Of a stretch of 64,000 nt of DNA, positions 7,968 to 17,431 are shown piece after piece. Every line of letters starts with the position of its first letter. Position 1 is the stretch's first letter. The notes below the pieces were generated by a model. That model was not told where the DNA came from. It saw only the letters and a program-made list of their open reading frames with translations, and did not search any database. The position numbers and the translations under genes were made by a program. Source of the DNA: an uncultured Eubacteriales bacterium (GTDB lineage Bacteria > Bacillota > Clostridia > Christensenellales > Aristaeellaceae); assembly GCA_902767565.1 (NCBI GenBank), contig CACXHY010000011.1, positions 1 to 64,000 on the forward strand, given 5' to 3'.

Positions 7968-8627
7968 TCACGCGATGATCTTCCTGATCGCCTTCGACAT
8001 CCAGCTGATCAGGGGCCCGAGGAACAGCACGCAGGCCACCGTGACCGCGCCCACCGGACCTGCCAGGAGGAGGCCCACGGCCGCGAACAGCGCATCCCAG
8101 GCGATGCGCACGGAAGTGGCGCTGATCCTCGGATACCGGGCCGACAGCTTGCGATGGATGATGATGGGCGCGGCGTCATAGGGCGATGTGCCGAGTTCCG
8201 CCGAAACGTAGGCGGAGACCGCCAGCAGGAACAGGGCGGCGAAGGGAATGAAGAGAAGGATCCGGGTGCCGATCTCCGGGGCCTGCGGGATCAGATCGCC
8301 CAGCAGCCACTTGAAGAAGTCGTGGGAATAGCCGACCAGGAACATGTTCGCCAGGGACCCGAAGCCGAACATGTCCTTGGCCACCGCCAGAACGGCCAGC
8401 AGGGTGACGATATGCACCACCGCCTCCACGTGCCCCAGGTCGATGCCCAGCTTATTGCTCACCCCGATGCATACCGCGGAAAAGGGATCCGTGCCGACCT
8501 CCAGCCGTTCAAAGCCCAGGACGCAAAGCCCCATCATGACGGTGGAAAAGACGGCGATGGCGATCCGGCGTCCCAGGTGGGGATGGTCCACCCATCCCCG
8601 GAAATACTGTGCGAGCGACTCCTTCAT
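7968..8627 (-). CDS. YitT/YczE-family integral membrane protein
   Basis: A 219-residue protein with five to six hydrophobic helices, e.g. IAIAVFSTVMMGLCVLGF, VHIVTLLAVLAV, ILLFIPFAALFLLAVSAYVSAELG and IAWDALFAAVGLLLAGPVGAVTVACVLFLGPLI. The GTDPFSAVCIGVS and GTSPYDAAPIII segments are the internally repeated Gly-Thr/Ser-Pro motif of the YczE/YyaS/YitT family, whose substrate is not known. The ATG at 8627 overlaps the U32 peptidase stop as ATGA. A much longer in-frame reading upstream lies antisense-like inside the peptidase gene and is rejected. Confidence 0.8.
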   Translation of the reverse strand: MKESLAQYFRGWVDHPHLGRRIAIAVFSTVMMGLCVLGFERLEVGTDPFSAVCIGVSNKLGIDLGHVEAVVHIVTLLAVLAVAKDMFGFGSLANMFLVGYSHDFFKWLLGDLIPQAPEIGTRILLFIPFAALFLLAVSAYVSAELGTSPYDAAPIIIHRKLSARYPRISATSVRIAWDALFAAVGLLLAGPVGAVTVACVLFLGPLISWMSKAIRKIIA

Positions 8628-9877
8628 GCTTCTTCCTCTTTCTCTTCCCGGCTGTGGTTGCGCACCGGCCCCCGCAGCATGTCTCCGGTCCGCACCCGGC
8701 AGGGCAGCGGCATGCGGATGACGGCATTGGCCACCCCGTGGGTGTCCACGGTCTCGCCCGTTGCGGCCAGGGTCATGGCAGGCGCCTCGAAGGGGATCAC
8801 GCCGCCGGCCGACATCAGCTCCAGCGGGTCTCCCCTGCGGAAACGGTTCTTCAGCAGGAACTCCGCCGGTTCCCCGGGCTCCGCGTCGGAGAGGGCCCGG
8901 GCCACATACTCCCGGGTCTGGGAGAAGCCGGTGGCGCCGGCGGGCTTCTCCGGCGGACCGAGCAGGAAGCCGGTGTCGGAGAGACGGTGGCTGGCGCATT
9001 TCAGTTCCGCCAGGAGTCCCGGCAGGGCCGCATCGAATGCCTCTCTCCCATGCTTCAGCAGGTCGAGGGCATGACGGTAGGCAGCCGTCACCACCGCCAC
9101 GTAATACTCGGTCTTCATGCGGCCTTCGATCTTCAGGCTGGACACGCCTGCCGCGCACAGGTCGGGCAGGATGGGCATCAGATTCAGATCCCTGGCGGAG
9201 AACACATAGGTGCCGCGATCGTCCTCGGTCACGGGCATGTACTCGCCGGGGCGCTGCTCCTCCACCACATGGTACACCCAGCGGCAGGTCTGGGCGCACT
9301 CCCCCCGGTTCCCGCTGCGGCCGGTCATGGCCGCCGACAGCAGGCAGCGCCCGCTCCAGGCCACACAGCTGGCCCCGTGGACAAAGGTCTCGATCTCGAT
9401 GTCCCGGGGCGCGTTCCTCCTGAGGGCGGCGATGCGCTCCAGCGTCAGTTCCCTGGCCAGGATGACCCGCTCGCAGCCCAGCTCCCGGTAGTGCCGCACC
9501 GCTGCGGCGTTGCAGGCGCTCGCCTGGGTGCTGACATGGATCGGCAGCTCCGGCACCTTTTCCCGCAGGACGCAGATGGCGCCGATGTCTCCGACGATGG
9601 CCGCGTCCACGCCGATCTCACGGGCGGTGCGGGCGGCCTGCGTCAGGTCGTCCATTTCCTCGTCCCAGGGGAAGACGTTCATGGTCAGGTAGAACTTCTT
9701 CCCCTTCGCGTGGCAGAGTTCCACCGCTTCCCGCAGGGCTTCCCCGTCGAAGTTGCCCGCGAAGGCCCGGAGACCGAAGCGTTTCATGCCGCCGTAGACC
9801 GCGTCGGCGCCGTAGTGCAGGGCGGCCCGGAGGGATTCCATGGTGCCGGCCGGCGCCAGCAGTTCGGGTATGTTCAT
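8624..9877 (-). CDS. Peptidase U32 family protein, likely tRNA hydroxylation protein
   Basis: A 417-residue U32 protein. It starts IPELLAPAGTMESLRAALHYGADAVYGG and holds the family signature IETFVHGASCVAWSGRCLLSA with the conserved cysteines, then NRGECAQTCRW. The downstream C-terminal barrel (LKIEGRMKTEYYV, TGFLLGPPEK) completes the fold. In Bacillus subtilis the proteins next to mltG (YrrN/YrrO, TrhP) take part in prephenate-dependent tRNA uridine-34 hydroxylation, and this gene sits directly after mltG (ATGA overlap). That role is therefore more likely than a protease (inference). Only one U32 gene is present here where B. subtilis has two. Confidence 0.88.
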   Translation of the reverse strand: MNIPELLAPAGTMESLRAALHYGADAVYGGMKRFGLRAFAGNFDGEALREAVELCHAKGKKFYLTMNVFPWDEEMDDLTQAARTAREIGVDAAIVGDIGAICVLREKVPELPIHVSTQASACNAAAVRHYRELGCERVILARELTLERIAALRRNAPRDIEIETFVHGASCVAWSGRCLLSAAMTGRSGNRGECAQTCRWVYHVVEEQRPGEYMPVTEDDRGTYVFSARDLNLMPILPDLCAAGVSSLKIEGRMKTEYYVAVVTAAYRHALDLLKHGREAFDAALPGLLAELKCASHRLSDTGFLLGPPEKPAGATGFSQTREYVARALSDAEPGEPAEFLLKNRFRRGDPLELMSAGGVIPFEAPAMTLAATGETVDTHGVANAVIRMPLPCRVRTGDMLRGPVRNHSREEKEEEA

Positions 9878-11055
9878 TGGATCCCTCGCTCCTCATCCCA
9901 GTCGATCCAGCTCTCGCGATAGGCCTCCACCGCGCGCTCGTGCTCCTCCAGCGTGCGGGAGAAAACGAGCTCGCCGCTCTCGGGATCCTTCGCGCAGAAA
10001 TACAGATAGCCCTCGCTGATATAGGTCTCATCCGGGTACAGCGCCGCCTGGATGGCTTCCCGGGAGGGGCTGCAGATGGGGCCCGCGGGCAGCCCGGTCA
10101 CGCGATAGGTGTTGTAGGGGCTGTCCACCGCAAGGTCGGCGTCCGTCAGCGCCATCTTCCGCACGCCGGTCACGTAATGGACGGTCACGTCACTGTCCAG
10201 CCGCATGTTTTTCTTCAGCCGGTTGTGGAACACGGCCGAGACCTTGCGGAAATCGCCGGTCTTGGCTTCCTTCTCGATCAGGGAGGCCAGCGTGAAGACC
10301 TCGTCCATGGACATGCCGAGCTCCGCCGCCCGCTCCGCGTCGGCCACGGTGTAGATGTTGTCCGTCTGGCTGAGGAGCTTGCGGATGATCTCCGCGGGCG
10401 TGACGTCGGTATAGACCTCATAGGTGTCCGCGGCCAGATACCCCTCCAGCACGTATTTCCGCCGGGACGCCTTTCCGCTCTCCCGGACATCGGCCACGTA
10501 GGTATAGTCGTTGAACGCCTCCCCCGTACGGCACAGGGCGAGGAATTCCGCGCTGTCATCCAGGACGCCGACCTCCACCAGATACGCCGCGAATTCCTCC
10601 ACGGTCCAGCCGGGAATGTAGGTGATGTTGCGGACCATCGGCACGCCGTCGCCCATGGTGAGGCGGTCCGCGATCTCCGTCATGGACATGGTGCGGGACA
10701 GCTGATAGTTGCCGGCCTGGATCTTCTGGCCGAGGCCCGCGAAATCGCAGTAATACTTGAAGACGGACGCGGACTGGATCAGCCCGGCCTCCTCCAGATC
10801 CCGGCTCACCCGGGTGAGGCTGGCGCCGGAAGCGATGGCGAAGGCCACGGGCGTGTCGTCGCTGCCGTCCACCGGGGCGGCGTAGCGGTCATAAATGCCT
10901 CTCCATGCCGTTGAGATCAGCCCCACGACGATAGCCGCGACACATATGCCCACCAGGATCGGCCGCAGGACAAGCCAAAGCCCGCTGTACCAGTATCCGC
11001 CGTATTCGCGTTCCCGGTGCAGCGAGCGATAGGTGTAATAGCGCTTGCGGCTCAT
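9874..11055 (-). CDS. mltG: Endolytic transglycosylase MltG
   Basis: A 393-residue membrane-anchored lytic transglycosylase that cuts nascent glycan strands and so sets peptidoglycan chain length. After a basic N-terminus there is one membrane helix (about 29-50). A LysM-like region follows (VAFAIASGASLTRVSRDLEEAGLI), then the YceG catalytic domain with FTLASLIEKEAK, whose Glu is the predicted catalytic acid, and LPAGPICSPSREAIQAALYP. It overlaps both neighbours by four bases, so translation is coupled with the Cys-rich protein before it and the U32 peptidase after it, a neighbourhood conserved in Bacillota. Confidence 0.95.
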   Translation of the reverse strand: MSRKRYYTYRSLHREREYGGYWYSGLWLVLRPILVGICVAAIVVGLISTAWRGIYDRYAAPVDGSDDTPVAFAIASGASLTRVSRDLEEAGLIQSASVFKYYCDFAGLGQKIQAGNYQLSRTMSMTEIADRLTMGDGVPMVRNITYIPGWTVEEFAAYLVEVGVLDDSAEFLALCRTGEAFNDYTYVADVRESGKASRRKYVLEGYLAADTYEVYTDVTPAEIIRKLLSQTDNIYTVADAERAAELGMSMDEVFTLASLIEKEAKTGDFRKVSAVFHNRLKKNMRLDSDVTVHYVTGVRKMALTDADLAVDSPYNTYRVTGLPAGPICSPSREAIQAALYPDETYISEGYLYFCAKDPESGELVFSRTLEEHERAVEAYRESWIDWDEERGIQ

Positions 11056-11316
11056 GCATTCTCTCCTTCAGCCGTCCACCGCGGAGGCAGGGCGGGGCAG
11101 CGCTGTGCGCGCTTGGCCGCCCTGGCCTCCACATAGCACCCGCAGAGGGCGCACGTCCCGTCCCGCAGGTCCGCGCAGTCCGTGCATTTCGCGAGACGCT
11201 GCCGGTATACCGTCCCGGGCGCCCGTTCGTCTTCCGGCAGCGACGCCACGTACTCCGTCACCACCCGCGCCATGTCGGGGGCGCTTTGAAGCAGCAGGCA
11301 GCGGCACGGCTTCCGC

Positions 11317-11324
<8 letters not shown>
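11052..11324 (-). CDS. Small cysteine-rich protein (DUF6171-like)
   Basis: A 90-residue protein with an N-terminal CRCLL and a central C-x2-C ... C-x2-C-x-C cluster ([26 protein letters not shown]) ending in a CP motif, as in small DUF6171 zinc or metal-binding proteins. The start is GTG at 11324, which overlaps the arabinofuranosidase 3' end by eight bases; the stop overlaps the mltG start as ATGA. The tight packing shows it is translated with mltG. Function unknown; the Pfam assignment is from memory and not checked. Confidence 0.75.
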
Positions 11325-12780
<1,456 letters not shown>

Positions 12781-12842
12781 GGCAATGCTCCTTTTGTCGT
12801 ATTCGTGTCTTCTGGTGAAGATGATGCGCTCACGGATGGCTG

Positions 12843-13853
12843 TCACACGGCCAGACCGGGATCCGCCAGGTTGTCGGTGCTGATGGGGCGTTTCTTTTGT
12901 TCGATCTCGCGGATCATGGTCACGAGGCGTTCGCACACGGGGCAGGGCACGCCGGCATCCGCCCCCTGGCGGGCAATGTAGCCGTTGAAGCCGTCGATCT
13001 CGGTGGGCCGGCCGCGCTCAAGGGACTGCAGGCTGGAGGACTTGAGCTTTGAATACTTCATGCCCACCACGCGGATGGTGAGGTGCCGGCGCAGGTCGTC
13101 GAGGGCGCGGCTGCCGCTCATCAGCTTGTAATAGTCCAGCTTTCCTCCGTAGGGCGGGATGCGGATGCCCTTCTTGCCGGCGACCGCCACCGCCTCTCCG
13201 ATGATGGCGAGGAAGATGTTCCGGGCATCCCGGCGCTTCATCATCTCGCCGAGGGTCAAGCCGCAGACGGCGCCGAGAGAGGTGATGCAGCTGTTGACGA
13301 TCAGCTTGGACCAGAGCTCTGCCAGGATATCCCCGGCGATCACGGTCTCCGTCACGGATCCCAGCGCCGTTTTCAGCGCGTCGAGCCCCGTTTTGTCACC
13401 GTTCGGCCGTCCGATGATGAAGTCGCCGCCGCTGGTCATCTCCAGATCGCCCGGGCCGTGCATGGTGGCGCCCCATCCGATGACGCAGCCCACGGTGCGG
13501 CCTTCTCCCACGATCTCCGCCAGCCGGTCCGTGCAGATGCCGTTCTGCATGCTGACCACCGGACTGTCAGCGCCGAGCATGGGCAGCACCCTGCGCGCCG
13601 CGTCGGGCATGTCGTAGGCCTTGGTGGCGATGAGGCAGGCATCGAAGGGGCCCTCCAGCTGCTCGATCTGGGCGCAGGCTTTCACCTTCACGCGCTGCTC
13701 GCCGCAGTGTCCGCTCAGCTTCAGCCCTTCGCCGCCCGCGATGGCCGCGATCTCCTCGTGCTTGCAGACCAGCTGCACATCCTGTCCCGCCTTCGCCATC
13801 AGGGCTGCCGTGATCCCGCCGATGGCTCCGGCGCCGATTACCGCGATTTTCAA
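12843..13853 (-). CDS. Ketopantoate reductase family protein (ApbA/PanE)
   Basis: A 336-residue NADPH-dependent 2-dehydropantoate 2-reductase family member. The N-terminal Rossmann motif is [19 protein letters not shown], then CLIATKAYD and the active-site region VVSMQNGI, and the C-terminal domain contains [20 protein letters not shown] with the catalytic Lys-Asn. There is no ATG. TTG at 13853 gives the usual MKIAVIG-type start; TTG at 13862 is the alternative three codons upstream. The family includes many enzymes beyond PanE, and no panB, panC or coaA is adjacent, so pantothenate synthesis is likely but not proven. Confidence 0.85.
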   Translation of the reverse strand: MKIAVIGAGAIGGITAALMAKAGQDVQLVCKHEEIAAIAGGEGLKLSGHCGEQRVKVKACAQIEQLEGPFDACLIATKAYDMPDAARRVLPMLGADSPVVSMQNGICTDRLAEIVGEGRTVGCVIGWGATMHGPGDLEMTSGGDFIIGRPNGDKTGLDALKTALGSVTETVIAGDILAELWSKLIVNSCITSLGAVCGLTLGEMMKRRDARNIFLAIIGEAVAVAGKKGIRIPPYGGKLDYYKLMSGSRALDDLRRHLTIRVVGMKYSKLKSSSLQSLERGRPTEIDGFNGYIARQGADAGVPCPVCERLVTMIREIEQKKRPISTDNLADPGLAV

Positions 13854-13871
13854 TCGTCTCAACTTCTTTCT

Positions 13872-14219
13872 TTATGCCATCCCGGGCAGGTCGAGATCGA
13901 TGTCGGCCGCCTCGGTGATGATTTTGAAGATATCTGCCAGCGCCTGCTGCAGGCGCATCTCCGCGAGCAGATACTGCGCCACGGACGGCTTGGAGAACAG
14001 CAGGGCCGAAATGCCCGAGAAGCGCTGCTGATCCTCCGCGTCGGGCTGTCCGCCCGAGACGGCGGCCATCTGCAGGCGGACGGACAGCTTTTTGTATTCG
14101 CGGATCAGCGCCGCCTGGGTTTCGTCCGCCATCACTTCATCCCGAAGACCGTGATAGGTCCGGTATTCCTCGCTCTCCCGGATGTCCACCGCGAGGGCGT
14201 GCGCCTTGCTGTATTCCAT
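13872..14219 (-). CDS. YlbF/YmcA-family protein
   Basis: A 115-residue all-helical protein of the YlbF family (RicA/RicF type in B. subtilis, part of a complex that stimulates RNase Y-dependent mRNA maturation). The N-terminus MEYSKAHALAVDIRESEEYRTYHGLRDEV and central EYKKLSVRLQMA match the family pattern, as does the tail with paired hydrophobic residues. The ATG at 14219 is chosen because GGAGG lies five bases before it; the ATG twelve bases further upstream has none. It is the first gene of the leftward operon that runs to 7077. Confidence 0.85.
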   Translation of the reverse strand: MEYSKAHALAVDIRESEEYRTYHGLRDEVMADETQAALIREYKKLSVRLQMAAVSGGQPDAEDQQRFSGISALLFSKPSVAQYLLAEMRLQQALADIFKIITEAADIDLDLPGMA

Positions 14220-14282
14220 GAAAGCCTCCATGCATCGGACGTTTCGGACCCGGTTTTTCTTCCCTGTGCGCCGGGCGTGTTA

Positions 14283-14311
14283 AAGATAGCACAACCGCGC
14301 GGCATCGTCAA
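14283..14311 (-). promoter_or_regulatory. Promoter of the ylbF-to-mltG operon
   Basis: TTGACG (14311-14306), 17-base spacer, TATCTT (14288-14283) on the minus strand, about 60 bases before the ylbF start. Confidence 0.65.
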
Positions 14312-14411
14312 CGCCCGAACGATGAACGCGGCAAATAATGGCAAGCCCCGCGGGTCGGATGAGGACGCGCGCAAAGCGCCCCCGGATCCGCAAGAACTTT
14401 GCCGTCAGGGG

Positions 14412-14439
14412 TTGACAGAGGCGCAGGAATGGATATAAT
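14412..14439 (+). promoter_or_regulatory. Consensus sigma-A promoter of the structured RNA
   Basis: Perfect TTGACA (14412-14417) and perfect TATAAT (14434-14439) with a 16-base spacer. It points away from the ylbF operon and has no open reading frame within 300 bases, as expected for an abundant non-coding RNA. Confidence 0.85.
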
Positions 14440-14444
14440 AGAAC

Positions 14445-14641
14445 CAGCGGATGATCCTGGGGTGTGCGGCAGCTTTTCGGTTTTCCCCACACTTCACAAA
14501 ATGGTACCCGGGTCCACGTCTGATGATGTCATGCCCCCGTATTCGATACGCCAGGGGAAGGCAGAGAAGCAGCGGCAGGGAACCAGCCTGCTTTAATCAG
14601 CGGGTGAAAAAACGAGGGCACCGGCACTCTGGGCATCTGAT
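14445..14641 (+). ncRNA. ssrS: Candidate 6S RNA
   Basis: A transcript from the consensus promoter would start near 14446. Its ends pair: CAG (14445-14447) with CUG (14637-14639), AUG (14451-14453) with CAU (14634-14636), ten consecutive pairs 14456-14465 with 14624-14633 (four G-U), then CGG (14467-14469) with CCG (14621-14623). Inside lies a large open region, with a small hairpin on its 3' side (CCTGCT / AGCGGG, 14587-14604). An apical arm follows: GGT-A-CCC with GGG-A-ACC, then TGCC / GGCA and a CGTAT / ATACG tip. A long closing stem, central bubble with 3' hairpin and apical arm totalling about 195 nt is the 6S RNA architecture, which mimics an open promoter and sequesters sigma-A RNA polymerase. 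Folded by eye; no covariance search was possible. Confidence 0.7.
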
Positions 14642-14644
14642 GTG

Positions 14645-14672
14645 AATCCATCGTCGAGGCGGTGGATTTTCT
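14645..14672 (+). terminator. Terminator downstream of the candidate 6S RNA
   Basis: Stem AATCCATC / GGTGGATT (one G-U pair) with an eight-base loop, then a weak T run (TTTTCTC, partly in the stem). It ends a transcript of about 225 nt from the promoter at 14412. Confidence 0.55.
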
Positions 14673-14746
14673 CATTCATCACGTTCCGCCGGCATCCGCA
14701 CGGCTGTCGGCTGCATCGGGAATGCTGATCCGGGGAGGGAGCACAT

Positions 14747-15724
14747 ATGACCGCATCGGCCGGATCCCGCCTTTTGACCGTTCTGATCCCCATGCTGTCC
14801 GCCGCCCACCGGGAGCGGATCCGCGCCCGGGCGGAGGACCTGGGTTTTGCGTGCGAGTTCTGCGATACGGACGCCGGGGCCCTGGCCCTCCTGCCGGAAA
14901 CCGAGATCCTCTTCGGAGGAGCCCTGCCGCTGGGGCGGGCGGACCGGCTGAAATGGCTGGCCCTGCCCAGCGCCGGAGTGGAGCCGTACCATGTGCCGGG
15001 CGCGCTGCCGGACGGCGTGACCCTCACCAACTCCGCCGGGGCTTACGGCGTCACGATCTCGGAGCACATCATCATGGTGACGCTGGAGATGATGCGACGC
15101 CGCGCCGAGTATCTGGACATCACGGCCCGCCGGGAATGGCGGCGGGACCTGCCCGTGCGCTCCATCCACGGATGCCGCGCCGTGCTGGCGGGCACGGGAG
15201 ACATCGGCCGGGAGACCGCCCGCCGCCTGCGGAGCTTTGCGCCGGCGTCTGTCGTGGGCGTCAGCCGTTCGGGGCGCTGCGCCGATCCGGGGCTTTTCGA
15301 CCGCGTGCTGCCGGTGTCCGCGCTGGATACGGTGCTCCCGGAGACAGACCTGCTGATCCTGTCCATCCCCGGTACGCCGGAGAGCGCGGACCTGCTGGAC
15401 GCCCGCAGGCTGGCGCTCCTTCCCGAAGGCGCTTATCTCGTGAACGTGGGCAGGGGGCTGTGCCTGAACGAGGAGGCGCTCATGGCGGCCCTGAAAAGCG
15501 GCAGGCTGGCCGGCGCGGCGCTGGACGTGTTCCGGCAGGAGCCTCTGCCCACGAACCACCCGCTGTGGGAGACCCCCGGCCTGCTGATCACCCCGCACAT
15601 ATCCGGCAATATGACGCTGGACTGGACCATGGAGCAGGTCGTGTCCATGTTCCTGGAAAACCTGTCACTGTACGCGGGCGGGCAGCCTCTGCGCCGCACC
15701 GTCGATCCCGACCGCGGTTACTGA
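14747..15724 (+). CDS. D-2-hydroxyacid dehydrogenase (NAD-dependent)
   Basis: A 325-residue member of the D-isomer 2-hydroxyacid dehydrogenase family. Features in order: the catalytic-domain segment LTNSAGAYGVTISEHIIM, a nucleotide-binding motif written GTGDIGRETARRL in place of the usual GxGxxG, LLILSIPGTPESADLL, VNVGRGLCLNEEAL with the substrate-binding Arg, DVFRQEPLP with the Glu, and TPHISGN with the catalytic His. The ATG follows GGGAGGGAG. Substrate not identifiable; glyoxylate/hydroxypyruvate-type or D-lactate-like are possible. Its promoter is not clear, since the upstream strong promoter appears to end in a terminator. The stop is 19 bases before the transporter gene, so the two are cotranscribed. 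Confidence 0.9.
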   Translation: MTASAGSRLLTVLIPMLSAAHRERIRARAEDLGFACEFCDTDAGALALLPETEILFGGALPLGRADRLKWLALPSAGVEPYHVPGALPDGVTLTNSAGAYGVTISEHIIMVTLEMMRRRAEYLDITARREWRRDLPVRSIHGCRAVLAGTGDIGRETARRLRSFAPASVVGVSRSGRCADPGLFDRVLPVSALDTVLPETDLLILSIPGTPESADLLDARRLALLPEGAYLVNVGRGLCLNEEALMAALKSGRLAGAALDVFRQEPLPTNHPLWETPGLLITPHISGNMTLDWTMEQVVSMFLENLSLYAGGQPLRRTVDPDRGY

Positions 15725-15743
15725 TCCACAGGAGGTGACCCTT

Positions 15744-17015
15744 ATGACGCCGCAGCGACGGGCCATGGAGCGCCTGAGCTTCAAGCTTGTGATCGCGCTG
15801 CTGGGTGTTGCGCTGGCCTGCTGGCTCCTGCCCCAGGTCTGGCGTTATCTTTCCCCCTTCCTGATCGCCCTTCCCCTCGCGGCGATGATCCAGCCCATCG
15901 CCCGGTTCCTGGAGAAAAAGCTCCGCCTGAAGCACACCCCGGCCGTGCTGATCCCGGTCATCCTGCTGATCCTGATCCTGCTGGGGCTGCTGATCTGGTT
16001 CTTCTCCTTCGGCATTGCCCAGGTCAGCAGTCTGCTGCAGCAGCCCGATCAGCTGATCGCCGACGTGGTGGGCGCCATCCGGAAGGCCCTGAACAACCTG
16101 CTCGGCGCGGTGGATGAGCACATGGAGAACCCCGAGGTCCTGGTGACGTCGGTGGACAGCGCCATGGCGGATCTCACGGCCTGGGGCAAACAGCTGGCCG
16201 GGCATTTCCTGGACCTGCTGGTCAACACGGCCGTCGGCGTTCCCTATGTGCTGATCTACATCAACTTCCTCTTCATGGGGCTCTACTTCATCGCAAAAGA
16301 CTATGAGAAACTGACGGCCTTCCTCCCCCACCGCAGGAAGCGCAGCGCCGGATCCGAGACCGCGCAGCTGACTTCCTCCGCCATCAGCGGCGCCGTCGGG
16401 TATCTGAAGGTACAGCTGATCTATTCCGTCGTGTCCCTGGTTGCCGGTCTCCTGTTCTGGACCATCGTGGGCAATCCGTACGCGCTGCTGATCGCCGTCA
16501 TCGCGGGCATTCTCGAGTTCATCCCGCTGGTGGGCAACGGCGCGCTGTATCTCCCCTGGTTCCTGGTCGACGTCATCATCGGGGATTTCACGAAGGCGCT
16601 CCTGCCCATCTCCCTCTACATCGTGCTGTTCATCATCCGGAGGCTGACGGAACCGAAACTGATGGCGCACAACATCGGCATCTCGCCCCTGCTGTCGCTG
16701 ATCAGCATGTTCGTGGGCATCACGGCCGGCGGCATCCTGGGCCTGATCGCGGGGCCTGTTCTGATGACGGTCGCCGTGGCCTTCCTGAAGAGCGACGCGC
16801 TGAAGCAGATCAGGGAAGACGCGGCGCTCCTCGCCGCCAGCCTGCGCAGGCGCTGGGCCGACGGCAACGTTGATCCCCCGGACGAGACCGGTCTCCCCGA
16901 TAAGGCAGAAGCGGCGGATCCCGGGCCCGATGAGGCCCCTGCCGAGGATGCGCCGTCCGGGGACGCGACGGATCCGGAAAATGCGCCGGCGAAGGCCGCC
17001 TGGGACGAGGATTGA
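15744..17015 (+). CDS. AI-2E family transporter (YtvI/YdbI-like)
   Basis: A 423-residue polytopic membrane protein of the AI-2E/TerC-like family. The N-terminal half has helices near 13-33, 35-55 and 65-90. After a soluble central stretch come the conserved PYVLIYINFLFMGLYFIAKDY, LIAVIAGILEFIPLVGNGALYLPW and GILGLIAGPVLMTVAVAFLK segments. The GILEFIPLVG motif is the family signature. The cytoplasmic tail (about 375-423) is acidic and rich in Ala, Pro, Glu and Asp, and is longer than usual. Members act as putative sodium/proton antiporters or in sporulation (YtvI); which applies is not decidable. The ATG at 15744 is used because AGGAGGTGA lies eight bases before it. Confidence 0.88.
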   Translation: MTPQRRAMERLSFKLVIALLGVALACWLLPQVWRYLSPFLIALPLAAMIQPIARFLEKKLRLKHTPAVLIPVILLILILLGLLIWFFSFGIAQVSSLLQQPDQLIADVVGAIRKALNNLLGAVDEHMENPEVLVTSVDSAMADLTAWGKQLAGHFLDLLVNTAVGVPYVLIYINFLFMGLYFIAKDYEKLTAFLPHRRKRSAGSETAQLTSSAISGAVGYLKVQLIYSVVSLVAGLLFWTIVGNPYALLIAVIAGILEFIPLVGNGALYLPWFLVDVIIGDFTKALLPISLYIVLFIIRRLTEPKLMAHNIGISPLLSLISMFVGITAGGILGLIAGPVLMTVAVAFLKSDALKQIREDAALLAASLRRRWADGNVDPPDETGLPDKAEAADPGPDEAPAEDAPSGDATDPENAPAKAAWDED

Positions 17016-17145
17016 TGCCGGACCGCGTCCGATCACGGGCCGGCGCACGATCCGCCGGGCGAAAGCGCGTCGGGATTCCCGACAGCGCTGCCCTTCCGCC
17101 ACGTCCCCCCGGATCGTCCTCATCGGAAACGACCGGATGGAATTG

Positions 17146-17173
17146 AAAAAACCGTGCCGATAGCACGGTTTTT
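17146..17173 (+). terminator. Bidirectional intrinsic terminator
   Basis: AAAAACCGTGC / GCACGGTTTTT with a five-base loop. A tracts and T tracts flank the seven-base GC-rich core on both sides, so it can stop transcription from both the transporter gene and the oppositely oriented beta-helix gene. Confidence 0.9.
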
Positions 17174-17203
17174 CGTTATGACCGTATGATCGGGAAGCCA
17201 CAG

Positions 17204-17431
17204 CGATCAGAGGTAACTATTCAGTCCGCTCTGTGTGCTGTATCAGCAGATGATCTCCAAACCGTTTCACCCCATCCCCCCTGCCCCCTGTCCCGAGGGA
17301 AGGGGGAGAAGAGAGAGCGGGCCTGCGGCCCGCACGCGCTGTTGGCCTGGCCGCATGGAAGTCACCCGATCCGTGTGTTTCCTATCCATCCATGTGGGTC
17401 TCTCGACCGACTGAACAGTTACGATCAGAGG
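17204..17431. mobile_element. MITE-like element (208 bp) with 10 bp target site duplication
   Basis: The element spans 17214-17421. Its ends are inverted repeats: TAACTATTCAGTCCG (17214-17228) and, reversed, TAACTGTTCAGTCGG (17421-17407), 13 of 15 identical. It is flanked by a perfect direct repeat CGATCAGAGG at 17204-17213 and 17422-17431, the mark of transposition. It has no room for a transposase and must be moved in trans. The right-hand duplication contains the stop codon (tca 17425-17427) of the beta-helix gene, so the insertion fell exactly at the end of that gene without breaking it. Partial relatives lie at 38975-39100 and 40878-40980. A 10 bp duplication would fit IS4-like transposases, but the source family is not known. 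Confidence 0.85.

Larger units (their letters stand above)
17016..17431. other. Intergenic region with terminator and MITE-like element
   Basis: 416 bases without a gene. 17016-17145 shows nothing recognisable. 17146-17173 is a bidirectional terminator. 17174-17203 is plain spacer. 17204-17431 is the mobile element with its duplicated target site. Confidence 0.8.

Noticed and set aside
14501-14515. GGTACC followed by CGGG, resembling the T-box GGTACCGCG
   Set aside because: The rest of the T-box (stem I, specifier loop, antiterminator partner) is absent, and the bases pair in the apical arm of the candidate 6S RNA.
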